NCBI GenBank assembly: GCA_900539665.1
Contig: UQCV01000021.1
Span: 1-32,692 of the forward strand
From: an uncultured Succinivibrionaceae bacterium
Lineage (GTDB): Bacteria > Pseudomonadota > Gammaproteobacteria > Enterobacterales > Succinivibrionaceae
Length of the DNA: 32,692 bases
Reading direction: 5' to 3'
A program made the translations under genes and the position numbers. Under the pieces are notes generated by a model that did no database searches, had not been told where the DNA came from, and saw nothing but the letters and a program-made list of their open reading frames with translations. Position 1 is the stretch's first letter; each line of letters starts with the position of its first letter. Positions 16,250 to 23,546 of the stretch are shown one piece after another.

Positions 16250-18364
16250 ATGATGCCATGCTCTGCCTCACTAAAAAAAACTAACACCCCAAAATCAAAA
16301 TATCTTATCTCAGGTGGTAACAGTCACCGCCTAGGGGCTACCATTACTGAAAATGGGGTGAACTTTGCGATCTGGTGCCGTTACGCTAAAGTAATGGAAC
16401 TTTTACTCTTTAAAGACGTAAATGATGATAATCCAGACATTATTGAGTTAAGCAGTCGCGAATTTCGTAGCTCTTATTATTGGCACGTTTTTGTGCATGG
16501 AATTAAAGATGGGCAGCTCTATGGCTGGCGCGTTAAAGAATTAATTGTGCCGATTCCTGGAGTAGTATTTGATCCCCAAAAGGTGTTGTTAGACCCATAT
16601 GGCCTTCGCGTGATGTTCCCTAAGAACTATAACCGTACCTTTAATCGTTACGTCGGCTCTAATGTTGGCTTTTGTGCTAAAAATGCCGTCATTGATATGA
16701 ACAAATACGATTGGGAACGTGATGCTAAACCAAGTCATCCATTAAGTGCTAACGTAATTTATGAAATGCATGTTTCTGGGTTTACCAAGGATCCGGACTC
16801 AGGCGTGCCAGCTTCAATTCGTGGTACTTATAGTGCTCTTGTGGAAAAGATTTCTTATTTAAAAGAATTAGGGATCAATGCGGTTGAATTGCTCCCTGTT
16901 TTTCAGTTTGACCGTTTTGATGCTTTACCTGGTAAAGAAAACTATTGGGGTTACGCGCCGATGAGTTTCTTTGCTGTGCATGGCGCCTATGCTTGTGATA
17001 ACGAAGATCCATACGGTCCTATCGATGAATTTCGCGATATGATTAAAGCTTTTCATAAAGCTGATATCGAAGTATTTTTGGATGTGGTTTATAACCATAC
17101 TTCTGAAGGTGGAAGCGATGGCCCAATGTATTCATATAAGGGGCTCGACAACCGCGCATACTATATCCTTGATGAAAACAAGAATTACAAAAATTACTCT
17201 GGTTGCGGTAACACCTTAAATGCTAGCCACCCAATGGTTAAGCGTCTTATTAAGGATAGCTTACATTTTTGGGCCGAAGTAATGCACGTCGATGGGTTTA
17301 GATTCGATTTGGCTTGTATTTTGTCGCGCGACACTAATGGGGAACCGTTAAATGATCCACCAACCACTCTGGCTATTGACTCAGACTATCGTTTGGCTGA
17401 TGTTAAGCTTATTGCTGAACCTTGGGATGCTGGAGGGTTGTACCAAGTAGGCCACATGCCTGGAAATAGATGGCGTGAATGGAATGGGCAATTTCGTGAC
17501 GATTTAAGAAGCTTCTTGCGTGGCGATTGTGGTATGGTCCAAAAATTTGCTAGCCGTTTGCTAGGTAGCCCGGATATTTATCCCATTGATAGAGCCGATC
17601 CACAAAAGTCTATTAACTTTGTGACTTGTCATGACGGTTATACCTTGTGGGATCTTGTGACCTATGAACAAAAGTATAACCTCGCTAATGGGGAAAACAA
17701 TCGTGACGGTAATAACCACAATATTAGTTGTAACTACGGCCACGAAGGGGAAAGCACTGATTTAGCGCTCAATGCTTTAAGATTACGTCAAGCTAAAAAC
17801 TTTATGCTCCTTAATTTATTCTCCATGGGGACGCCTATGATGTTGATGGGAGATGAAGTCTTAAGAACCCAAAATGGTAATAACAATGCTTACTGCCAAG
17901 ATAACGAAGTTGGTTGGTTCCATTGGAAGCGTAATGAGTTACAAGAAGAAATGTTCCATTTCACACAAGGGTTATTAACATATCGTATTTCCCGTGGACG
18001 TGGCGTGACTGACAGCATCTTCTTACTTAAAGACGCAATTGAAAAGAACAAGGTTATTTGGCACGGCGTTTACCCTAATAAGCCAGATTGGGGCTATAAC
18101 TCTCACTCTATTGGGCTTACGGTATATTCTGACACCCACCATGCGTATTACTATATGTTCGTGAACATGTATTGGGAAGGGTTGCACTTACATATCCCTG
18201 ATGCCCCAACTGGAGATGGCCGCAAGTGGTATCGTATCGTCGATACTTCTTTACCGTCACCTCTTGATATTCATGTAGGTCCGGAACCTGCGCAAGTTAT
18301 TGGCCACAACTATTACTTAGAAGCTAGATCTATTTTGGTGTTAGCGGCTCCTTGTGAGGTATAA
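16250..18364 (+). CDS. glgX: Glycogen debranching enzyme GlgX (GH13 isoamylase type)
   Basis: A 704-residue glycoside hydrolase family 13 protein that cuts alpha-1,6 branches in glycogen, mainly outer chains already shortened by phosphorylase. The N-terminal CBM48-like domain contains GATITENGVNFAIW and LLDPYG. The catalytic barrel contains VIYEMHVSGFT, DVVYNHT, the nucleophile D353 in DGFRFDLA, the acid/base E390 in IAEPWDAGG and the transition-state residues H461-D462 in TCHDGYTLWD. AGGAGG is 5 nt before the first of two tandem ATG codons (16250, 16253); either could be used. It is slightly longer than E. coli GlgX. Other glg genes are not adjacent, so it is uncoupled from a glycogen operon here. 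A TreX or plant-type isoamylase name would be an alternative within the same subfamily. Confidence 0.92.
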   Translation: MMPCSASLKKTNTPKSKYLISGGNSHRLGATITENGVNFAIWCRYAKVMELLLFKDVNDDNPDIIELSSREFRSSYYWHVFVHGIKDGQLYGWRVKELIVPIPGVVFDPQKVLLDPYGLRVMFPKNYNRTFNRYVGSNVGFCAKNAVIDMNKYDWERDAKPSHPLSANVIYEMHVSGFTKDPDSGVPASIRGTYSALVEKISYLKELGINAVELLPVFQFDRFDALPGKENYWGYAPMSFFAVHGAYACDNEDPYGPIDEFRDMIKAFHKADIEVFLDVVYNHTSEGGSDGPMYSYKGLDNRAYYILDENKNYKNYSGCGNTLNASHPMVKRLIKDSLHFWAEVMHVDGFRFDLACILSRDTNGEPLNDPPTTLAIDSDYRLADVKLIAEPWDAGGLYQVGHMPGNRWREWNGQFRDDLRSFLRGDCGMVQKFASRLLGSPDIYPIDRADPQKSINFVTCHDGYTLWDLVTYEQKYNLANGENNRDGNNHNISCNYGHEGESTDLALNALRLRQAKNFMLLNLFSMGTPMMLMGDEVLRTQNGNNNAYCQDNEVGWFHWKRNELQEEMFHFTQGLLTYRISRGRGVTDSIFLLKDAIEKNKVIWHGVYPNKPDWGYNSHSIGLTVYSDTHHAYYYMFVNMYWEGLHLHIPDAPTGDGRKWYRIVDTSLPSPLDIHVGPEPAQVIGHNYYLEARSILVLAAPCEV

Positions 18365-18400
18365 AAGTAATAACTAGCTTTAAGCCTTAAAAGTATAGAA

Positions 18401-18466
18401 CCTCCTTTTGGTGTTAGTCCCCATAAACCACATGCGTGTATGGTTTTAGGACTACACTTAAGGAGG
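18401..18466 (+). terminator. Long three-part hairpin after glgX
   Basis: Nested arms: CCTCCTT (18401-18407) with AAGGAGG (18460-18466), GTGTTAGTCC (18411-18420) with GGACTACAC (18449-18457, one bulge), and TAAACCA (18424-18430) with TGGTTTTA (18441-18448, one bulge). The tail CTCTTTGTTT is only weakly T-rich. It may terminate glgX or be a small palindromic repeat. Confidence 0.55.
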
Positions 18467-18540
18467 CTCTTTGTTTGGTTGAGGGTGAAGCAACTTTTAA
18501 GTCGAAATTGAGTCAAATAGAGCATTTTTAAGCCCAAATG

Positions 18541-18583
18541 GAGCTTAATTTGAGCTTAATTTGAGCTTAATTTAAGCTCAAAT
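18541..18583 (+). repeat. 11-bp tandem repeat (x3) ending in an inverted copy
   Basis: GAGCTTAATTT occurs three times in a row (18541-18573), preceded by a similar TGGAGCTTAATTTG context, and is followed by its inverse. ATTTGAGCTTA (18559-18569) and TAAGCTCAAAT (18573-18583) make a perfect 11-bp stem with a 3-nt loop. Confidence 0.85.
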
Positions 18584-18972
18584 AGCCTCGTTAAAGGCGC
18601 TTACTTGGTTGAGGCGCCATCTAGTTGCGGCCAAAATTTTAAAGTTAGTGACTTGAGCGTTTAATAATTAGCAAGCAGGCAAAATATACTAATAAGACTT
18701 AGGCTACATGAAGTATAATGCTTAAAAGTGGAGTGAGCTTAAGGCGGACTTAAAAGGATTGGTGGTTAATTAAATTTAGGACCCCAAAAATGCTAGTTAA
18801 AGCTTGAGCTTTAAACTTACCTTTCAAGCTATATTGAAGCTTCCTAAATGGTTTAAAACCATTTAATAGATTATTGTGAGGCGTTTACCCCGGAGTGCCT
18901 CAAGGTAAAGTTTTACCGACTAATAGATAAAACCCACTTGCTCGCGTAGCAAGTTTAAGAGGATATGTGTTC

Positions 18973-21267
18973 ATGAAGTGGTCAGATACTTGGTTTAAGA
19001 TGTGCGATTCCTTTAACGAATGGAAGGGCCGATTAGTTTCTGAAAAAGGTCTCGAAACATCGCGCGGAAAAAAGACTTTGTTGGCCATGTGCTGTGCTAC
19101 TGCCGTATTGGGTATTGGGGTTTATCAAGGCTACAGCTGGTATTTAGAACGTGATTACTTGTTGCGGGCTGAATCTGCTATGCGTGGTGGCTTTTTTAAG
19201 GAAGCTTTTAAGAATTACCTGGCGTTAGCTCAGCGTGGCGATCTTGAGGCGATGCGTCAAGTAGCAGATATGTACTTTGAAGGTAAAGGGACGGCTAAAA
19301 ACCCTGACCAAGCGATTAAGTTTTTACAAGAAGCTGCTGACCAAGGCGACTCTGAAGCTATGACCCGTTTAGGGATGTTATATTTTTCTTCAAGCTATCA
19401 AGGCCAAACCTGTTTAGGCCATGATTATCGTCAAGCGATGAATTGGTTCTTAAAAGCGGGACGCAACCCTGAAGCCTTAGAAGCCATTGGGACCATGTAT
19501 TTACGTGGGCTTGGGGTCGAAACAAACGAACGATTAGCCCAAAACTACTTTGATAAGTGGATTGATACTTATCTTGAAAAAGCGCGTCAAGGAGACGCTA
19601 AAGCTCAATATCTAATGGGGCTTTATCTAATCGATGGTCAACGTCACGCTATAGACGAACCTAAGGCTATCGCTTGGTTTGAAAAGAGTGCGGCTCAAGG
19701 TTACGTTAAAGCGTTAGAAAGCTTAGGCTTTTTATATCGCATTGGCGGGGAAAACACCGCTCCAGATAATGAAAAAGCGATGGCTTACTTTGCTAAGCTT
19801 AAAGATATCTACGAAGAACGAGCGGCTAAAGGTGATACGGCCGCGATGATTTATCTTGCGGAAATGTACCAAAAAGGCGAAGGGGTCCCTCAAGATAATG
19901 CTATGGCCCTTAAGAAGTACCTTGATGCTTCTGATGCGGGGAGCATTGCAGCAAAAGAAAATTTAGCCGATCTGGCAGAAAACAATGTTTTTACTTTACC
20001 AGGTGGGGTTACGCCAGAAGATCTAAGGCAGCAGGCCCGTAAGTTACGTGAACAAAAGGCAGTCGAAGGTGATATTACCTACATGAAGGAATTGGGTTTT
20101 GAGGCCTTAAGTGCGATTGCAAGTTACGAAAGTGAACAAGCCAACCGTGCCGATAACGCTGAGAGTGAAGATGATTTTTGGGCGGTACGTACCTCAAGCC
20201 AAATGGCGGCGGAACAAAAGCATTTAGAGGCGCAAGAGAAAGCCCAAGTCGCAAATGCGTCTGAAACCCTAAATAATAATGCCGCCTCAGACATGAATGT
20301 GGTAGCAAATAAGAGCGCCATAGCAAAAAACTCGAAAAGCACTCGTGACGCGGAAACCTCCACCCGTAAAGCCGATAATACGAATATTGCATTAGTTGAT
20401 GAACCACAAGACCAAGGGCAGACTTTTGTGGTGGCCACTTTAGATAGTGCAAGCTCTGAAGGTGAAAATGGAGTAAGTGAAACTGTAGCTGGTTCTGACT
20501 CTCTAGCTTCAAATGAGGGCTTTACGGTCGCAACAGCATCTATTTCGGCAACAGGTGATGAAGTTGGGACTCAAGTATCAAAGGAGGCCAAGAGCAAGGA
20601 AAACGAGACCAAGGAAACTCCAAGCGCCAAAGCTAAGCTTCAGACTAAGCTTGAACTCGCAAGCACTAAAGCTGAATCTAAGGCTAAGGAAAGCCCACGT
20701 AAGGACCAAGCGCTACTTAATGCCCAAGAGTTATATCCTTTGTATGATGAAGCAGTTAAATGGTTTACTTTAGCAGCTCAATCAGGGGATGCGCCTGCCA
20801 TGCTTGAATTAGGGCGTATTTATCGTGACGCACCATTACCATCTATCCGTAATGAAAACATGGCTGTTAATTGGTTCTTAAAGAGTGCGCAGCAATGTTA
20901 TGAACCTGCTTATTTAGAATTAGGGGCCGTTTATGAACAGCCTAATTCAACTCTTGAAAACGCCCGTGAAGCAATCCATTGGTTTGAACTAGCCGCAATG
21001 CAAGGTAGCACTGAGGCGCAAATTCAATTAGCTAAATTATTTGCCCGTGGGGGCCGTGGGGTGCAACCAAATTACGTAAATGCCTTGAAGTGGTTGCTCG
21101 TAGTTAAGAAAGGGGCGGAGCTTTCAGGGGATACGGCGACCGATGGTCTTTATGGTGAAGTACTAGAACTTGAAAAACAGTATGCCCATTACTTAACTTT
21201 AGATGAAGTTGGAAAGGTGCATCATGAAGTTCAGGTGATGGTAGAAAAGTATGGCACTAATTGGTAA
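18973..21267 (+). CDS. Large membrane-anchored Sel1-repeat protein
   Basis: A 764-residue protein. I place the start at ATG 18973: AGAGGA (18958-18963) is well spaced for it and too close to the upstream GTG 18967. One hydrophobic segment (about residues 35-55) follows a charged cytoplasmic stretch, so this is a type II anchor. About nine Sel1/TPR-like repeats come next (about 70-345), with typical phrases such as AMRQVADMYFEGKGTAKNPD and AMIYLAEMYQKGEGVPQDN. The section at about 385-590 is low-complexity (A, S, E, K, T, N), and three or four more repeats follow (about 590-735). Sel1 solenoids act as scaffolds. No enzymatic domain is seen. The split solenoid with a 200-residue linker is unusual; function unknown. 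Confidence 0.85.
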   Translation: MKWSDTWFKMCDSFNEWKGRLVSEKGLETSRGKKTLLAMCCATAVLGIGVYQGYSWYLERDYLLRAESAMRGGFFKEAFKNYLALAQRGDLEAMRQVADMYFEGKGTAKNPDQAIKFLQEAADQGDSEAMTRLGMLYFSSSYQGQTCLGHDYRQAMNWFLKAGRNPEALEAIGTMYLRGLGVETNERLAQNYFDKWIDTYLEKARQGDAKAQYLMGLYLIDGQRHAIDEPKAIAWFEKSAAQGYVKALESLGFLYRIGGENTAPDNEKAMAYFAKLKDIYEERAAKGDTAAMIYLAEMYQKGEGVPQDNAMALKKYLDASDAGSIAAKENLADLAENNVFTLPGGVTPEDLRQQARKLREQKAVEGDITYMKELGFEALSAIASYESEQANRADNAESEDDFWAVRTSSQMAAEQKHLEAQEKAQVANASETLNNNAASDMNVVANKSAIAKNSKSTRDAETSTRKADNTNIALVDEPQDQGQTFVVATLDSASSEGENGVSETVAGSDSLASNEGFTVATASISATGDEVGTQVSKEAKSKENETKETPSAKAKLQTKLELASTKAESKAKESPRKDQALLNAQELYPLYDEAVKWFTLAAQSGDAPAMLELGRIYRDAPLPSIRNENMAVNWFLKSAQQCYEPAYLELGAVYEQPNSTLENAREAIHWFELAAMQGSTEAQIQLAKLFARGGRGVQPNYVNALKWLLVVKKGAELSGDTATDGLYGEVLELEKQYAHYLTLDEVGKVHHEVQVMVEKYGTNW

Positions 21268-21345
21268 AACCAAGGTCCACTTTTTAGTTTAAACGAGGTT
21301 TGAGGTTTTTAGAGGGAGTGCTCTTAAACATCAGTATATTAATAA

Positions 21346-21371
21346 GAAAAGCCGGACGCATCCGGCTTTTC
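21346..21371 (+). terminator. Terminator after the Sel1 gene
   Basis: A perfect 11-bp stem, GAAAAGCCGGA (21346-21356) and TCCGGCTTTTC (21361-21371), with a 4-nt CGCA loop, 80 nt past the stop. The symmetric A and T runs would let it act in both directions. Confidence 0.7.
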
Positions 21372-21458
21372 CAAGTATCCTCCGCAGAGAGATACCGCAA
21401 TTCATTTACATTATTGAATATTATATTCAAATATTCAAGACTATTTTAAAATGAATTT

Positions 21459-21496
21459 CTGACTGCTCCCACGGGCTTGCCCGTGGGAGCAGTCAG
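21459..21496. repeat. Perfect 18-bp inverted repeat with 2-nt loop
   Basis: CTGACTGCTCCCACGGGC (21459-21476), TT, then its exact reverse complement (21479-21496). It is GC-rich inside an AT-rich stretch and has no T tract. The core CCCACGGGCTTGCCCGTGGG is like hairpins near the right ends of IS200/IS605-type elements, but no transposase is present. Confidence 0.75.
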
Positions 21497-21593
21497 CAGA
21501 AGAAAATAACTATATAACTAGACAAGGAACCAACAGAAAAACAATTTATTATTTCAATAAGCTAGTGGATATTATTGAATAGAGCTAAGCTCT

Positions 21594-21666
21594 AAAAAAC
21601 GCAAATTTTGGAGCTTAGCAAAAATAAGCGCCAAAAAACGCAAATTTTGGAGCTTAGCAAAAATAA
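21594..21666. repeat. Two identical 34-bp direct repeats
   Basis: Positions 21594-21627 and 21633-21666 are identical, separated by GCGCC, so the period is 39 bp. The unit contains GCAAATTTTGGAGCTTAGC. A partial third unit (CTCAAATTTT) follows at about 21677. GCTAAGCTC at 21583-21591 is the inverse of GAGCTTAGC within the unit. Confidence 0.9.
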
Positions 21667-21737
21667 ATGCTCAAAACTCAAATTTTAAAATGCCTTTATG
21701 TTTTGGGAGAACAATAAGTCAAATTGGCAAAGTGGAT

Positions 21738-22049
21738 TCAGTCTGTTTTTTGATTTTCACAATATTCATCAAAATCAAATGTTCCATCAACCACAATCGC
21801 CCACAAGTATTTCCTATTACCTATGGTGTTAAATCCATCGATATTGTCTGTTTTTAGCAAAATATCTAGGTCGTCATAATACAAGTGAGAATCTGAGTTA
21901 CACTTTAAGAAGACGAATTTTTTGTTTTCTATATTTATCAAGTACAGATCTTCAGTATTTTTGAAATTCAATTCCAATTCTCCAGCAGGAGAATTCAAAA
22001 ATACCTTCTTAAATCTTTCAACTGTGCAAAACTCATTACCTGTTTTCAT
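21738..22049 (-). CDS. Small acidic hypothetical protein
   Basis: A 103-residue protein starting MKTGNEFCTVERFKKVFLNS. It is acidic towards the C terminus (VVDGTFDFDEYCENQKTD), with alternating hydrophobic residues suggesting beta strands, and no signal peptide or membrane segment. No strong Shine-Dalgarno sequence is seen before the ATG. It lies in the accessory patch between direct repeats and the second dispersed-repeat copy. Its size, acidity and position resemble immunity or orphan cargo genes, but that is only a guess; I recognise no family. Confidence 0.5.
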   Translation of the reverse strand: MKTGNEFCTVERFKKVFLNSPAGELELNFKNTEDLYLINIENKKFVFLKCNSDSHLYYDDLDILLKTDNIDGFNTIGNRKYLWAIVVDGTFDFDEYCENQKTD

Positions 22050-22082
22050 TTAAGTTTTAGCTCTCTTCTTACTCAAGTTTCC

Positions 22083-22134
22083 CACTGGAATAACCACAAC
22101 AATCCTAGTCCCCACGCGGATTAGGCGTTCTTTA
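22083..22134 (+). repeat. Dispersed repeat, copy 2 of 2
   Basis: Matches 3300-3356 as described for copy 1 (33 of 37, then 14 of 15 positions, lacking the 5-nt insertion). CCTA (22105-22108) can pair with TAGG (22122-22125). A T6 run follows about 18 nt downstream. The small minus-strand gene starts 34 bp to the left. Confidence 0.65.
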
Positions 22135-22247
22135 AAAACAAGTATTGATTTTTTCAAGGGAGGCCTCCTTGGCCATGGCCTTGGGGATGTTTTGGCTATA
22201 CTGCGTCTGCTCCTCTTAGTAGCTACTTAGCCGGTTGAATATTCTTG

Positions 22248-22306
22248 TGCGGTGGAACCGCAGTTCTGGAAAATCGGGAACCGATAGTCTGGAACATTGG
22301 AAACCA
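22248..22306. repeat. Series of three micro-hairpins with purine loops
   Basis: TGCGGT-GGA-ACCGCA (22248-22262), ATCGG-GAA-CCGAT (22273-22285) and TGG-AAA-CCA (22298-22306) occur in 59 bp, with CTGGAA repeated at 22266 and 22289. Arrays of short GGAA-containing repeats occur at the ends of some IS21-type elements, so this could be a terminal remnant; no transposase frame supports that. Confidence 0.4.
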
Positions 22307-22375
22307 CCTTGCAAATTTCGGACAAACGGCGTGATATTTGGCCTCTAAAAAAGTGCCGTACATTAGGTGATACAA

Positions 22376-23105
22376 TAGTTTGTGACGAGTTTGTTAAAGA
22401 TATTGAAGGATTCACAACTAATGGCAAGACAAAGTTACAGCAAGGAAGAAAGACTTAAGTATGTTCAGCTCTTTGCCAAAAGTGGATTAAAAAGTGGGAG
22501 TTTGTTACGGAGCATCCAGAGATAAAGAATACAACCTTGTATAACTGGATCACTAAGTATTTTCCTAACCAACCATCATCAGCAGAAGGTGGTGAAGTTG
22601 CTACTAATGAAAAGGCTGAAATTCCAAAGGATCGATTAGAGAGTAAAGATAAGTTTGAAATTGTTATTGATACAGCTAAAATGAATGAAGAAGAGGTTGG
22701 TGCTTATTGCTAAAGCAAAGGCATTTATTCAACAGAATTAAAGTCATGGAAGCTTAATTGTATGAATGCAAATGATAATAACAATGTAGTTTTTGCGAAA
22801 GAGAACGTAAAGTTAAAGACTGAGGTCAGACAGTTAAAAGAAAAGTTATCTAAGCTTAATTGTAAGAAGGCCAAGCAGGATAAAGAGCTTGAGCGTATGC
22901 AGAAAGCTCTAGCAGAATATGCTGTTAAGGAAGCATTCTTAAAAAAAGCGCAAGCGCTCTTAGAGAAAAGCGACGAGGAGCGCTAACAAGCGAAGCTGAA
23001 AAGAAAAAAGCTTTCCCCCGCACCACTTTTTTAAAAAAAGAAAAAATGCGGTTGCATTGAGAAGTGTGAGATAAGTTGCAAATATTGATAGTACGTCACA
23101 AACTA
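22376..23105 (+). mobile_element. Internally deleted IS3-family-like element
   Basis: A perfect 12-bp inverted repeat, TAGTTTGTGACG (22376-22387) and CGTCACAAACTA (23094-23105), brackets a broken orfA; short AT-rich similarity (ATATTG) continues inside both ends. The element is only 730 bp: orfB, the DDE catalytic half, is missing, so it cannot move by itself. Target duplications are not evident. The boundaries are inferred from the inverted repeat only. Confidence 0.6.
22421..22986 (+). pseudogene. IS3-family transposase OrfA, frameshifted and with internal stop
   Basis: The ATG at 22421 opens MARQSYSKEERLKYVQLF. The frame shifts within the A-rich run near 22485-22494, after which KWEFVTEHPEIKNTTLYNWI continues the helix-turn-helix. 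An in-frame TAA (22711-22713) interrupts the conserved block written YC-stop-SKGIYSTELKSWK, where OrfA proteins of this type have YCRexG and a Trp. The coiled-coil C terminus follows (KDKELERMQKALAE-like, then EAFLKKAQALLEKSDEER), close to the usual OrfA ending as I remember it. Two separate lesions and the absence of orfB show a dead element. Codon and base use are more AT-rich than in the neighbouring housekeeping genes. Confidence 0.75.
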
Positions 23106-23546
23106 ACTTTACACAAAGCGTGGAGTTACCGCCGAATTTATGCGCGTGGAGCCCCATCGTTTGAACGAAGATTTAGCAATAAATCAAGTAAAAGCGATGG
23201 CTTATGAAGCGCGAATTTAGTAAAAGGGTGAGTAAGCCTACAAAACTGTAGCTTATAAACTTTTTATAGATCTAAAATAACGGTCTGTGTCTTATTTTAA
23301 GTACTTTTTGATGCTTTGATTTTGGTGCGCGTTACTTAGGTATAGGGTTGCAAATTGCTGTAGTTAATTAATTGAAAAATTATAGTAATATATTTGTTGA
23401 AATTAAATATTATGCGTATTATACTTAGACTTATAAACAAAAAGTTTAAGAATTGGATAAAATTTTACATGCGTTACGTCAAAGATCCTGCTTAAAGTTT
23501 GTTTCAACTTGGGGGTTAAGATGGTAGCGCTTAGGAGTTTGGGGAT
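23106..23546. other. Intergenic, 441 bp, with leader of the exonuclease pair
   Basis: The first ~110 bp carry a short open stretch (ends TAG near 23219) that I cannot assign. The rest is AT-rich and contains the promoter listed next; the leader from there to the ATG is about 115 nt. Confidence 0.4.
23397..23425 (+). promoter_or_regulatory. Sigma-70-type promoter for the exonuclease pair
   Basis: TTGAAA (23397-23402), a 17-bp AT-rich spacer, and TATACT (23420-23425): each hexamer has one change from consensus and the spacing is ideal. It points towards the gene at 23547. Confidence 0.6.

Larger units (their letters stand above)
18365..18972. other. Intergenic, 608 bp, between glgX and the Sel1 gene
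   Basis: No gene seen. It holds a long hairpin (18401-18466) and an 11-bp tandem repeat (18541-18583), listed separately. Near its right end, ACTTGCT/AGCAAGT (18936-18954) forms a 7-bp hairpin just 4 nt before the AGAGGA ribosome binding site of the next gene, where it could influence translation. Confidence 0.45.
21268..21737. other. Intergenic accessory patch, 470 bp
   Basis: No gene seen. Contents: a terminator (21346-21371), a 17-bp palindrome TTGAATAT-T-ATATTCAA (21414-21430), a perfect 18-bp hairpin (21459-21496), an AGAGCT/AGCTCT palindrome (21581-21593), and two 34-bp direct repeats (21594-21666). Confidence 0.6.
22050..22375. other. Intergenic, 326 bp, mobile-element debris
   Basis: Holds the second dispersed-repeat copy (22083-22134), a GC-rich stretch AAGGGAGGCCTCCTTGGCC (22158-22176) with an AGG/CCT palindrome, and the micro-hairpin series (22248-22306). 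No gene seen on either strand. Confidence 0.4.

Noticed and set aside
20075..20512. Two long minus-strand frames opposite the Sel1 gene
   Set aside because: They mirror the low-complexity linker of a strong plus-strand gene; no start signals or domain.
21594..21666. Short CRISPR-like array
   Set aside because: Only two repeats and a 5-bp spacer; no cas genes.
22227..22427. 66-codon minus-strand frame across the micro-hairpins
   Set aside because: It crosses the inverted repeat of the IS3-like element and has no recognisable domain or ribosome binding site.
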